From Streptomyces sp. SCSIO 30461 (lineage in GTDB: Bacteria; Actinomycetota; Actinomycetes; Streptomycetales; Streptomycetaceae), in NCBI RefSeq assembly GCF_037023745.1, contig NZ_CP146101.1, positions 6,092,001-6,156,000 on the forward strand: DNA of 64,000 bases, given 5' to 3'. Shown here piece by piece: positions 38,331-46,843 of the stretch. The position numbers and the translations under genes are program-made. Position 1 is the stretch's first letter. Each line of letters opens with the position of its first letter. The notes beneath the pieces are model-generated. The model saw only the letters and a list, made by a program, of their open reading frames with translations, made no database searches and was not told the origin of the DNA.

Positions 38331-38362
38331 ACGCGACGCGGAGCGCGCCTACGCCGAAACGA

Positions 38363-38397
38363 CCGGGCGGGGTACACGGATGACGCACCCCGCCCGG
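38363..38397. terminator. bidirectional terminator between PAP2-type gene and glnE
   Basis: An 11-bp perfect stem, CCGGGCGGGGT / ACCCCGCCCGG, with a 13-nt loop, between two convergent stops. Confidence 0.75.
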
Positions 38398-38413
38398 CCC
38401 GCCGCGTCGCGCG

Positions 38414-41400
38414 TCACGCCCCGTAGAACAAGTCCTCCACCACGGCCCGGGCTCGCCGCGTCGCGCGCCGGTAGTCGTCGAGCATCTCGCCGACATGTCC
38501 CGGCCCATAGCCCAGATACCGCCCGACCGCGGCCAGCTCCCGCGCGTCGGACGGGAAGGTGTCGCCCGGCCTGCCGCGTACCAGCATCACACCGTTGCGC
38601 ACCCGGGTCGCCAGCACCCAGGCGTCATCGAGGATCTGGGCGTACTCCGCGGACAGCAGCCCGGCGGCGTGCGCGGCAGCCAGTGCCTCGCGGGTGCGGG
38701 GGGTGCGCAGACCGGGTTCGGACCAGCCGTGCCGCATCTGGAGCAGCTGCACCGTCCACTCGACGTCGCTGAGGCCCCCTCGGCCCAGTTTGGCGTGCAG
38801 GGCGGGGTCGGCTCCACGCGGCAGGCGTTCGGTCTCCATCCGGGCCTTGAGCCTGCGGATCTCACGGACGGCCTCGTCACCGAGGCCCTCCATCGGATAG
38901 CGCAGCGGGTCGATGAGTTCGATGAAGCGTGCGCCGAGCTCCGCGTCGCCCGCCATCGGCTCCGCCCGCAACAGGGCCTGGCTCTCCCACACCAGCGACC
39001 AGCGCCGGTAGTAGGCGGCGTAGGAGGCGAGGGTGCGGACCAAGGGGCCGTTCTTGCCTTCGGGGCGCAGGTCGGCGTCGATCAGCAGCGGCGGATCGGC
39101 CGTCGGGACCTGGAGCAGCCGCCGCATCTCGGCGACGACGGCGTTGGCGGCCCTGGCCGCCTCCGGCTCGGGCACCCCATCGCGCGGCTCGTGCACGAAC
39201 AGCACATCCGCGTCGGAACCGTAGCCCAGCTCCTGCCCGCCGAAGCGGCCCATGCCGATCACCGCGAAACGGGTGGGCAGGGTGTCACCCCACTGCTCCC
39301 GTACGACGGCGCGCAGGGCGCCCGCGATCGTCGCCGCGTTGAGTCCGGTGACCGCGCTGCCGACGCGGTCCACCAGCGCACCGGGATCCTGCTCGGCCGG
39401 ACTGTCCTCGGTGCCGTACGAACCGATCAGGTCGGCGGCGGCGGTACGGAACAGCTCGCGCCGCCGCACTCCGCGGGCCGCCGCGACAGCCGCCTCGGCG
39501 CCGTCCGCACGGCCCACCGCGGCCAGCACCTCCTGCTCCAGATGGTCCCGGTCGCGTGGCTTCAGGCCTTCGGGATCGCCGAGCAGCGCCACCGCTTCCG
39601 GTGCCCGCAGCAGCAGATCGGGCGCGAGCCGGCCCGCGGACAGCACCCGCGCGAGGTTCTCCGCAGCCGCGCCCTCGTCGCGCAGCAGCCGCAGGTACCA
39701 GGGGGTCTTGCCGAGCGCGTCGGACACTTGGCGGAAGCCCAGCAGACCCGCGTCGGGGTCGGCCGAATCCGCGAACCAGCCCAGCAGCACCGGCAACAGG
39801 GTCCGCTGGATCGCGGCCTTGCGGGTCATGCCCGACGTCAGCGCCTCCAGATGGCGCAGCGCGGCTGCCGGGTCGGCGTAGCCGAGTGCTTCGAGGCGCT
39901 GGCGGGCCGCGGCGGCGCTGAGCCGGATCTCACCGGGGGCGAGCTGGGCCACCGCGTCGAGCAGCGGCCGGTAGAAGATCTTCTCGTGCAGCCGCCGAAC
40001 CACCGCCGCGTGCCGGCGCCACTCCTTGTTGAGCTCGGTCACCGGTTCGGCGCGCAGGCCCAGCGAGCGTCCCAGTCTGCGCTGGTCCTCCTCCCCGTCG
40101 GGGACGAGGTGGGTGCGGCGCAGCCGGTACAGCTGGATGCGGTGCTCCATTGCGCGCAGGAAGCGGTATGCCGCGTCCAGTTGAGCGGCGTCCGCACGCC
40201 CGACGTACCCGCCGGCGGCGAGGGAGTCCAGCGCGCCGAGCGTGCTGCCGACACGCAGCGCGGGGTCGCTGCGACCGTGCACCAGCTGGAGCAGCTGCAC
40301 CGCGAACTCGACGTCCCGCAGCCCGCCGGGTCCGAGCTTCAGCTCGCGGTCTATCTGGGCCGCGGGGATGTTGTCGACGACCCTGCGGCGCATCTTCTGC
40401 ACGTCGGGGACGAAGTTCTCGCGCTCGGCCGCCTGCCAGACGAGCGGCGAGACGGCGGCGACGTAGTCGGCCCCGAGCTCGGGGTCTCCGGCCACCGGCC
40501 GGGCCTTGAGCAGCGCCTGGAACTCCCAGGTCTTCGCCCAGCGCTGGTAGTACGCGAGATGGCTGGACAGGGTCCGCACAAGGGGCCCGTTGCGGCCCTC
40601 CGGGCGCAGATTGGCGTCCACGGGCCAGATGGCACCCTCGACGGTGGTCTCCGAACAGATCCGCATGAGGTGCGAGGCGAGCCGGGTGGCGGCCTTGACG
40701 GCCGCAGCCTCGTCCGTGCCGTCGGCGGGTTCCCCGACGAAGATCACATCGACGTCGGACACGTAGTTGAGCTCATGGCCTCCGCATTTGCCCATCGCGA
40801 TCACCGCGAGCCGGCAGGACGCCGCATCATCGGGTGCGTCGGCGCAGGCGATGGCGAGCGCGGTGCGGAGCGTCGCGGTGGCCAGATCGGCGAGCTCGGC
40901 CGCGGTCTGGGCGACGTCCGTGGTCCCGCACACATCGCGGGCGGCCAGCAGCAGCAGGCAGCGCCGGTAGGCGATCCGCAGCGACACCGGATCGGTGGCG
41001 TCGGCGAGCCCGCGCTCGAACTCCGCCACGCCCGGATGGAGATCGGCAGCCTCGTAGGTTTCCAGCGCGTGCCAGTCCTGAGGATGCCGTGCCAGATGGT
41101 CGCCGAGCGCCTCTGACGCCCCGAGCACTCCGAGCAGCCGGTCCCGCAAGGGTTTCGATGAGATCAGGGTGTCCAGCAGCACCTGCCGCTCGTCGGGCTC
41201 GCCGTCCGCCGTCTTCTGCGCCTCCACCAGCCGCACCAGACCGCGAAGCGCGAGATCCGGGTCGGCGGTGGCGCCGAGTGCGTCGAGCAGCACGGAGTCG
41301 GCGCGCACCGCCGCCATCTCGGGGAGTTCGAGGAACCGTTCGGCGACGGCGGGATGGGTGAAACCGTGCCGCAGCAAGCGGGTGAACGTGCTGCTTCTGC

Positions 41401-41416
41401 GCCCCGGCACCGTCAT
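38414..41416 (-). CDS. glnE: bifunctional glutamine synthetase adenylyltransferase/adenylyl-removing enzyme
   Basis: A 1000-residue protein with two nucleotidyltransferase domains. The N-terminal adenylyl-removing half has GKCGGHELNYVSDVDVIF near residue 207; the C-terminal adenylylating half has GMGRFGGQELGYGSDADVLF near 720. Each is followed by a DLRPEGKNGPLVRTL or DLRPEGRNGPLVRTL loop and a helical domain (ELKLGPGGLRDVEFAVQLLQ in the first half, KLGRGGLSDVEWTVQLLQ in the second). The ATG has GGAGG upstream. It should modify Tyr397 of the GlnA encoded about 36 kb away. The length is normal and both active sites look intact. Confidence 0.97.
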   Translation of the reverse strand: MTVPGRRSSTFTRLLRHGFTHPAVAERFLELPEMAAVRADSVLLDALGATADPDLALRGLVRLVEAQKTADGEPDERQVLLDTLISSKPLRDRLLGVLGASEALGDHLARHPQDWHALETYEAADLHPGVAEFERGLADATDPVSLRIAYRRCLLLLAARDVCGTTDVAQTAAELADLATATLRTALAIACADAPDDAASCRLAVIAMGKCGGHELNYVSDVDVIFVGEPADGTDEAAAVKAATRLASHLMRICSETTVEGAIWPVDANLRPEGRNGPLVRTLSSHLAYYQRWAKTWEFQALLKARPVAGDPELGADYVAAVSPLVWQAAERENFVPDVQKMRRRVVDNIPAAQIDRELKLGPGGLRDVEFAVQLLQLVHGRSDPALRVGSTLGALDSLAAGGYVGRADAAQLDAAYRFLRAMEHRIQLYRLRRTHLVPDGEEDQRRLGRSLGLRAEPVTELNKEWRRHAAVVRRLHEKIFYRPLLDAVAQLAPGEIRLSAAAARQRLEALGYADPAAALRHLEALTSGMTRKAAIQRTLLPVLLGWFADSADPDAGLLGFRQVSDALGKTPWYLRLLRDEGAAAENLARVLSAGRLAPDLLLRAPEAVALLGDPEGLKPRDRDHLEQEVLAAVGRADGAEAAVAAARGVRRRELFRTAAADLIGSYGTEDSPAEQDPGALVDRVGSAVTGLNAATIAGALRAVVREQWGDTLPTRFAVIGMGRFGGQELGYGSDADVLFVHEPRDGVPEPEAARAANAVVAEMRRLLQVPTADPPLLIDADLRPEGKNGPLVRTLASYAAYYRRWSLVWESQALLRAEPMAGDAELGARFIELIDPLRYPMEGLGDEAVREIRRLKARMETERLPRGADPALHAKLGRGGLSDVEWTVQLLQMRHGWSEPGLRTPRTREALAAAHAAGLLSAEYAQILDDAWVLATRVRNGVMLVRGRPGDTFPSDARELAAVGRYLGYGPGHVGEMLDDYRRATRRARAVVEDLFYGA

Positions 41417-41530
41417 CCCGCCGCCTCCGTCCGATCAAGGCCAGGATCCGAGAGTAGCCCGCGGTGCCGGATTCCGATGAGTAGGGGACCGTGGGGGAAG
41501 CGGTCGAGGGAGATTGGGTGGGGCACAGCC

Positions 41531-41971
41531 ATGGAATGGGCCCTCGCAGTCATCGTCGTCCCGGTCGGGGACGTCGACAGGGCCAAAGACTTCTACGCCG
41601 GGCAGTGCGGTTTCCGCGTCGACCACGACACCCGTGTCGGTGACGGCGTACGCATCATCCAGCTGACCCCGCCGGGCTCACCCTGCTCCATCGTCATCGG
41701 CTCCGGAATGCCACCCGCGCCCGGCCGACGGACCATGGCTCCGGGCGCCGTCCAGGGCCTCCAGCTCTGCGTCCCCGACATCGAGGCCGCGCACGGCGAA
41801 CTGCTCTCGCGGGGTGTGGCCGTCAGCGCCGTCCAGCACGTCTCGTCCGACGGCTGGGTCCGAGGCAGGGGCGGGACCTGGAACTCGTTCCTGTTCTTCC
41901 AGGACCCGGACGGCAACGGCTGGGTGGTGCAGGAAGCGCCGTCACCGCTCGCCGAACGGCACCACGCGTAG
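41531..41971 (+). CDS. VOC (glyoxalase-fold) family protein
   Basis: A 146-residue vicinal oxygen chelate protein with two beta-alpha-beta-beta-beta modules: VIVVPVGDVDRAKDFYAGQC opens the first and GLQLCVPDIEAAHGELLSRG the second, ending FFQDPDGNGWVVQE. The ATG start is followed by MEWALAV; sequence upstream in frame has no domain character. The metal ligands typical of glyoxalase I are only partly present: the final Glu is seen, but the first-module His is replaced. An enzyme or a binding (bleomycin-resistance-like) protein are both possible. It diverges from glnE and converges on glnA2 with 29 bp between stops. Confidence 0.85.
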   Translation: MEWALAVIVVPVGDVDRAKDFYAGQCGFRVDHDTRVGDGVRIIQLTPPGSPCSIVIGSGMPPAPGRRTMAPGAVQGLQLCVPDIEAAHGELLSRGVAVSAVQHVSSDGWVRGRGGTWNSFLFFQDPDGNGWVVQEAPSPLAERHHA

Positions 41972-42000
41972 CACTTCGGGCCCGATCATGCCCTCGGCCC

Positions 42001-43362
42001 CTACAGCACCGGCAGGTTCTTGCGGAGCTCGAAGGCGGTCACCTCGGATCGGTACTCCTCCCACTCCTGCTTCTTGTTGCGCAGGAAGAAGTCGAAGACA
42101 TGCTCGCCCAGCGTCTCCGCCACCAGTTCGCTGCGCTCCATCAGCGAGATCGCCTCGCCGAGGTTCTGCGGCAGCGGTTCGATCCCCATCGCGCGGCGCT
42201 CCGAGTCCGAGAGGGCCCAGACGTCGTCGTCGGCGCCCGCGGGCAGCTCGTAACCCTCCTCGATGCCCCGGAGGCCGGCGGCGAGCAGGACCGCGTAGGT
42301 CAGATAGGGATTTGCGCCGGAGTCGATGGAGCGCACCTCGACGCGCGCGGAGCCCGTCTTGCCCGGCTTGTACATGGGCACGCGGATCAGCGCTGAGCGG
42401 TTGTTGTGGCCCCAGCAGATGTACGAGGGGGCCTCGCCGCCGGAACCGGCGGTGCGGGCCGAGCCGCCCCAGATGCGCTTGTAGGAGTTGACCCACTGGT
42501 TGGTGACCGCGGAGATCTCGGCGGCGTGCCGCAGCAGACCGGCGATGAAGGAGCGCCCCACCTTGGAGAGCTGGTACTCCGCGCCCGACTCGTAGAACGC
42601 GTTGCGGTCGCCCTCGAAGAGGGAGAGATGGGTGTGCATCCCGGAGCCGGGGTGCTCGGAGAAGGGCTTCGGCATGAAGGTGGCCTGGACACCCTGCTCC
42701 AGCGCCACCTGCTTCATCACCAGGCGGAACGTCATGATGTTGTCCGCCGTCGACAGCGCGTCCGCGTATCGCAGATCGATCTCCTGCTGACCGGGCGCGC
42801 CCTCGTGGTGGCTGAACTCCACCGAGATGCCCATGGATTCCAGCATGGTGATCGCCTGGCGGCGGAAGTCCATCCCGACGTTCTGCGGGGTGTGGTCGAA
42901 GTAGCCGGAGTTGTCCGCGGGGGTGGGGCGGGTGCCGTCCAGCGGGCGGTCCTTCAGCAGGAAGAACTCGATCTCGGGGTGGGTGTAGAAGGTGAACCCG
43001 AGGTCGGAGGTCTTGGCCAGGATCCGCTTCAGGACGTAGCGCGGGTCGGCGAAGGACGGGGAGCCGTCGGGCATCAGGATGTCGCAGAACATCCGGGCCG
43101 TGCCGGGAGCCTCCGCGCGCCACGGCAGGATCTGAAAGGTGCCGGGGTCCGGCTTGGCGATCATGTCCGACTCGTACACCCGGGCGAAGCCCTCGATCGC
43201 GGACCCGTCGAAGCCGATGCCCTCGTCGAATGCCTGTTCAAGCTCCGCCGGGGCCACCGCCACCGACTTCAGGAAGCCGAGCACATCGGTGAACCACAGC
43301 CGCACGAACCGGATGTCGCGCTCCTCGAGCGTACGGAGCACGAATTCCTGCTGCTTGTCCAT
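42001..43362 (-). CDS. glnA2: GlnA2, glutamine synthetase-like gamma-glutamylpolyamine synthetase
   Basis: A 453-residue GSI-family protein with AAGGA before the ATG. It keeps the fold signatures (IGFDGSAIEGFARVYESDM, HPEIEFFLLKD, QATFMPKPFSEHPGSGMH, SGANPYLTYAVLLAAGL). The loop that holds the adenylylated Tyr in GlnA reads DDDVWALSD here, with Trp in place of Tyr, so GlnE should not modify it. The S. coelicolor protein of this name has been reported to glutamylate polyamines, not ammonia; assigning the same role here rests on matching length, features and position beside glnE. A partial GlnR-like site lies about 80 bp upstream. Confidence 0.93.
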   Translation of the reverse strand: MDKQQEFVLRTLEERDIRFVRLWFTDVLGFLKSVAVAPAELEQAFDEGIGFDGSAIEGFARVYESDMIAKPDPGTFQILPWRAEAPGTARMFCDILMPDGSPSFADPRYVLKRILAKTSDLGFTFYTHPEIEFFLLKDRPLDGTRPTPADNSGYFDHTPQNVGMDFRRQAITMLESMGISVEFSHHEGAPGQQEIDLRYADALSTADNIMTFRLVMKQVALEQGVQATFMPKPFSEHPGSGMHTHLSLFEGDRNAFYESGAEYQLSKVGRSFIAGLLRHAAEISAVTNQWVNSYKRIWGGSARTAGSGGEAPSYICWGHNNRSALIRVPMYKPGKTGSARVEVRSIDSGANPYLTYAVLLAAGLRGIEEGYELPAGADDDVWALSDSERRAMGIEPLPQNLGEAISLMERSELVAETLGEHVFDFFLRNKKQEWEEYRSEVTAFELRKNLPVL

Positions 43363-43440
43363 GACCACATCCTTGCAGTTCAGACGGTCTGCGCACCACC
43401 GCCAGGGCATAGTGGAGGAGCTTCAGTATCACCACTCCTG

Positions 43441-43456
43441 GTTTCGCCCAGATTAC
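43441..43456 (-). promoter_or_regulatory. candidate GlnR half-box upstream of glnA2
   Basis: In the glnA2 direction this reads GTAAT-n6-GAAAC, a near match to one GlnR a-b site. The next expected half-sites are poor. It lies 79-94 bp before glnA2 and 48-63 bp before the divergent secreted-protein gene, so either could be the target. Confidence 0.4.
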
Positions 43457-43503
43457 GCACCCCGTATCCCCAGGGCACTCCGTCGTCGTTACCATCTGCC
43501 TCC

Positions 43504-43920
43504 ATGGGGGGCCAGCGGCACCGCCGCACCGCACGCATCGTGCGTCCCATGGCGCTGGGGAGCGCCGTGGCGACGCTCCTCGCCGTGCTCTTCGTCTGCC
43601 TCGGAGTGCCGGCGGAGGCCACGCCCGGACATCCGGGCCACGGCGGCGAAGCCCGCCCGCCGGGGATCACCCTCGCCACCGACGTCACGGGCCGTACGCT
43701 CGAGGGCGCGAAGGTGAGCTGCCCCTTCGACCGCGGCGACTGCGGGATGCTCGGCCACCTCTCGCCCGCCGTACTGACGGCTCCGCCGTTGGACGCGCCC
43801 ACAGACCAGGCGGGGTCGCACCTCGCTTCCGCCGTGGCTCCCACCTCCGGCCGGGCGCCACGCACCGGAGCACTGCCCCGGGCGCCCGACCTGCATGTCC
43901 TTCAGGTGCAACGGACCTAG
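43504..43920 (+). CDS. small exported or membrane-anchored protein
   Basis: A 138-residue protein. A basic start (GGQRHRRTARIVRP) and a hydrophobic stretch (MALGSAVATLLAVLFVCLGV) form a signal or anchor. The rest is Pro/Ala-rich with two Cys (VSCPFDRGDCGMLGHLSPAV) and a C-terminus APDLHVLQVQRT. The motif between the Cys and the end look conserved, not random, but I cannot name a family. No ribosome binding site precedes the ATG, and TACCAT, a possible -10 element, lies eight bases before it, so the message may be leaderless. It is followed in 48 bp by the DUF3105 gene and then the DUF305 gene, suggesting one operon. Confidence 0.65.
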   Translation: MGGQRHRRTARIVRPMALGSAVATLLAVLFVCLGVPAEATPGHPGHGGEARPPGITLATDVTGRTLEGAKVSCPFDRGDCGMLGHLSPAVLTAPPLDAPTDQAGSHLASAVAPTSGRAPRTGALPRAPDLHVLQVQRT

Positions 43921-43968
43921 GCACTGCCCGCTCCGCACCACCACCCCCCATCTTGATAAGGACATGAC

Positions 43969-44616
43969 ATGCCTGACGGAAACAGCAGCAGCAACGACCG
44001 CCGCGCCCGCATAGAGCAGATGCGCCGCGCCGAGCAGTCGCGCGAGCGCCGCAACCGCCTGATCACGATCGGAGTCAGCGGTCTCGTGGTCGCCGGGCTC
44101 GTCGGCTTCGGCGTCTACGTGCTGAACGAGGAGGCCAACGAGAAGGAGCGGGCGGAGGCTGCCGCCAAGGCCCCGATCGAGGGCGAGAAGTCATGGGACG
44201 CCAAGAAGCTGCGCAACGAGCACGTCGAGACGCCGCTGAAGTACTCGATGAAGCCCCCGGTCGGTGGTAACCACAGCAGGGTGTGGATGAACTGCGACCG
44301 CAATGTCTACGACAAGGAGATCCCCGAGGTCAACGCGGTGCACTCGCTTGAGCACGGGGCGGTGTGGGTCACCTACAACGACAGGGCCCCGGCGGAGGAC
44401 GTGCAGAAGCTGAAGGACAAGGTCGGCAAGACCTCGTACTCCTTGATGAGCCCGGTGAAGGACCAGTCCGGGACCATCATGCTGAGCGCCTGGGGCAAGC
44501 AGGTCACCGTCGACGGCGCGGACGACCCCCGGGTGGACGCGTTCTTCACGAAGTACGTGCAGGGCCCCCAGACTCCTGAGCCGGGCGCGATCTGCACGGG
44601 CGGGAAGAACGCGTGA
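43969..44616 (+). CDS. DUF3105 membrane-anchored protein
   Basis: A 215-residue protein. A charged cytoplasmic start (RRARIEQMRRAEQSRERRNR) leads into one TM helix (LITIGVSGLVVAGLVGFGVY). The external part is a DUF3105 domain with PPVGGNHSRVWMNCD, the conserved VHSLEHGAVWVTY, and a terminal Cys pair partner (GAICTGG). The conserved His in VHSLEHG suggests metal binding or catalysis, but no function is established for this family that I know of. Its stop overlaps the GTG of the DUF305 gene by four bases, a fixed pairing also familiar from other actinobacteria. Confidence 0.9.
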   Translation: MPDGNSSSNDRRARIEQMRRAEQSRERRNRLITIGVSGLVVAGLVGFGVYVLNEEANEKERAEAAAKAPIEGEKSWDAKKLRNEHVETPLKYSMKPPVGGNHSRVWMNCDRNVYDKEIPEVNAVHSLEHGAVWVTYNDRAPAEDVQKLKDKVGKTSYSLMSPVKDQSGTIMLSAWGKQVTVDGADDPRVDAFFTKYVQGPQTPEPGAICTGGKNA

Positions 44617-45326
44617 GCCGGAGCACCAGTCGATTCACGCGTACCCACGGGGTGGCGCTCGCGGCCGTGCTCCTGGCCCTGCTGTTCGCGGGTGCGGCCA
44701 CGGTGGCGACAGCGGGCGGCTCGGACCACGGCGCTCAGCGGACCGCGGCCGGCGCCACCGTCCCGGGCAAGGACTCGCCCGAGGCGGGCTTCGCCCGTGA
44801 CATGGCGGTCCATCACCAGCAGGCGGTGGAGATGTCCTTCATCGTCCGCGACCGCACCGATGACGAGGATGTGCGCAGGCTCGCCTACGACATCGCCAAC
44901 ACCCAGGCCAACCAGCGGGGCATGCTCTTCGGCTGGCTGGACCTGTGGGGGCTGCCGAAGGTCGAGGCCGGTGCCGAGCCGATGGCCTGGATGAAGTCCA
45001 TGGACTTCATGGAGCACGGCGGTCATGACGCGCACGCCGGGCGGCAGGCGGGCGACGGCGGCAACGGCGCGCTGATGCCGGGCATGGCGACCCAGGCCGA
45101 GCTGGACCAGCTCGCCGAGGCCGAGGGCAGACAGGCGGAGATCCTCTACCTCCAGCTGATGACCGACCACCACAAGGGAGGGGTGGCCATGGCACGGGGC
45201 TGCGCCGAGCTGTGCACGGTGGCACCGGAGAAGGCCCTGGCGCAGGGCATGGTCGACGCCCAGCGGTCCGAGCTGAATCTGATGGCCGGCATGCTGAAGG
45301 AGCGGGGCTCGGCGCCCCGCGGCTGA
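44613..45326 (+). CDS. DUF305 exported four-helix protein
   Basis: A 237-residue exported protein with a signal stretch VALAAVLLALLFAGAATVAT. DUF305 has two duplicated helical halves, each with a double His: FARDMAVHHQQAVEMS in the first and LQLMTDHHKGGVAMARG in the second. Between them is a His/Met-rich loop (WMKSMDFMEHGGHDAH). These His and Met residues fit metal binding, and relatives occur beside copper-resistance genes; the multicopper oxidase gene is about 1.8 kb downstream. Translation is coupled to the DUF3105 gene by GTGA. A hairpin follows. Confidence 0.92.
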   Translation: MSRSTSRFTRTHGVALAAVLLALLFAGAATVATAGGSDHGAQRTAAGATVPGKDSPEAGFARDMAVHHQQAVEMSFIVRDRTDDEDVRRLAYDIANTQANQRGMLFGWLDLWGLPKVEAGAEPMAWMKSMDFMEHGGHDAHAGRQAGDGGNGALMPGMATQAELDQLAEAEGRQAEILYLQLMTDHHKGGVAMARGCAELCTVAPEKALAQGMVDAQRSELNLMAGMLKERGSAPRG

Positions 45327-45357
45327 CCTCGACGGCAGCGACTGACAGCGGTGAGGC

Positions 45358-45394
45358 GCCGCCCCACGGCCACGACCACGGTCCGTGGGGCGGC
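45358..45394 (+). terminator. terminator after the DUF305 gene
   Basis: A 12-bp perfect stem, GCCGCCCCACGG / CCGTGGGGCGGC, with a 13-nt loop, 32 bases past the stop. Confidence 0.75.
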
Positions 45395-45476
45395 TCGCCG
45401 CAGTCGGCGGTATGGTCGAAAACGGATTCGGGTCGCCGTATGAAGCCGCACACAGCAGGCAGGAGGTACGCACCCC

Positions 45477-45896
45477 ATGACGACCGCCAAGGACATCATG
45501 CATCCCGGGGCGAAGTGGATCCCCGCACACGAGACGCTCGACCGGGCCGCGCAGTTGATGCGCGAACTGAACGTGGGAGCGCTCCCCATCGCGGACTCCG
45601 ACGAACGGCTCTGCGGCATCCTCACGGACCGCGACATCGTCATCGGCTGCGTCGCGATGGGCCACGACCCCGCGCGCGTGACCGCGGGTGACATGGCCAA
45701 GGGCACGCCCCGCTGGATCGAGGCGGGCGCGGATGTGGACGAGGTGCTGCACGAGATGCAGGACCACCGGATCCGCCGGCTGCCGGTCATCGAGAACAAA
45801 CGGCTGATCGGCATGATCAGCGAGGCGGACCTCGCCCAGCATCTGCCGGAGGACCAGCTCGCGACGTGGGTCGAGCAGATCTACGCACGGGGTTGA
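45477..45896 (+). CDS. CBS-domain pair protein
   Basis: A 139-residue protein made of two CBS motifs (residues about 8-60 and 72-125), seen as MRELNVGALPIADSDERLCG followed by ILTDRDIVIG, and MQDHRIRRLPVIENKRLIGM followed by ISEADLAQH. Such stand-alone pairs bind adenine nucleotides or similar ligands and often report energy or stress state. No partner domain is present. The ATG is the first in frame. Its stop codon falls within a 24-bp tandem duplication shared with the convergent hydrolase gene. Confidence 0.9.
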   Translation: MTTAKDIMHPGAKWIPAHETLDRAAQLMRELNVGALPIADSDERLCGILTDRDIVIGCVAMGHDPARVTAGDMAKGTPRWIEAGADVDEVLHEMQDHRIRRLPVIENKRLIGMISEADLAQHLPEDQLATWVEQIYARG

Positions 45897-45928
45897 GCCA
45901 TCGCCTACGCACGGGGCTGAGCCATCGC
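45881..45928. repeat. 24-bp tandem duplication at a convergent gene junction
   Basis: Two adjacent units starting CTACGCACGGGG differ at one base. The first carries the CBS gene stop, the second carries the stop of the minus-strand hydrolase gene. Confidence 0.8.
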
Positions 45929-46843
45929 CCCGTCCATCGTCAGCACCGCCCGCGCCACCGCGTCCGGCCGGTCGAGCATGACCATGTGGCCCGCGGGCTC
46001 GACGGCTTCGAAGCGCGCGTCGACATGCGCGTCGCCGCCGAGTTCGCGGGCAAGCGCGCGCTGCCGCTCCAGCCGGCGCAGCGCGAACCGCCCGCTCGGC
46101 CCCCGGCCCCCGCCGTGTGCCGCGAGCACCGCCACCGGGACGCCCTTCGGCATCGGGTGGCGCCCGCGCAGGGCGAGGAGTTCGGCGGCGACCGCGCGGT
46201 AGTGGGTGTCCTCGTTCAGGATGCCGTGCAGCACCCGTGAGGTCCGGTAGCAGCGGCGTACGAGCGCGGCAGGCGCGGGGTCACCGCCCTCTGAACGTGA
46301 CAGCCGGACCGCGAGGCGTCGGGTGGCCGGTCCCAGCGCGGCAGGGGCGCCCAGCAGGGACAGCACGGTGCCTGCACCACGGGCCAGTGCGGTACGGAGG
46401 GCCGGGGCCGGCGGCACCCGGGCGTCCTCCTCGATGCTGGAGTCCACCAGCACGACACCGGCCGTGCGGTCGGGGTGCAACCGGGCGAAGGCCTCGGCAT
46501 GAAACCCCGCGATCGAGTGCCCGACGACGGTAGCGGGCCCCTCAAGACCCAGTGCGTCGAGTACGGCGGCGATCCGATGTGCCTCACCGGCCGCGGTCGG
46601 CGACACTCTCGCGGGCCCGCTGAGCCCGTGGCCTGGCCGGTCGAAGCGGACGACAGTGCGGTGCGGGGCGAGCAGCGGGACCACCGGGTCCCAGTCGAAC
46701 CAGCTCATGGCGAGCCCCGCGCTGAGCACGCAGACCGGCCCGCTGCCGTCGACCACGACATGGTGGGGAACGCCTCCGAGCCCGCCCCCACCCCGCACGA
46801 ACCTCGCCTGGCCGCCCACCGTGTCGCTCGCGTTGTCACTCAC
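45905..46843 (-). CDS. alpha/beta hydrolase
   Basis: A 312-residue alpha/beta-hydrolase-fold protein from a GTG start (MSDNASDTVGG) with AGGGTGG upstream. The nucleophile elbow is VVGHSIAGFHAE, with Ser in G-x-S-x-A, a slight departure from G-x-S-x-G. The oxyanion-side region is RFDRPGHGLSGPA, and the catalytic His is in EPAGHMVMLDRP. It could be an esterase, lactonase or C-C hydrolase; the substrate is unknown. It diverges from the multicopper oxidase gene across an AT-rich spacer. Confidence 0.88.
   Translation of the reverse strand: MSDNASDTVGGQARFVRGGGGLGGVPHHVVVDGSGPVCVLSAGLAMSWFDWDPVVPLLAPHRTVVRFDRPGHGLSGPARVSPTAAGEAHRIAAVLDALGLEGPATVVGHSIAGFHAEAFARLHPDRTAGVVLVDSSIEEDARVPPAPALRTALARGAGTVLSLLGAPAALGPATRRLAVRLSRSEGGDPAPAALVRRCYRTSRVLHGILNEDTHYRAVAAELLALRGRHPMPKGVPVAVLAAHGGGRGPSGRFALRRLERQRALARELGGDAHVDARFEAVEPAGHMVMLDRPDAVARAVLTMDGAMAQPRA

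Noticed and set aside
38495..41116. 873-codon plus-strand frame antisense to glnE
   Set aside because: glnE is unambiguous on the other strand; this frame has no recognisable motif.
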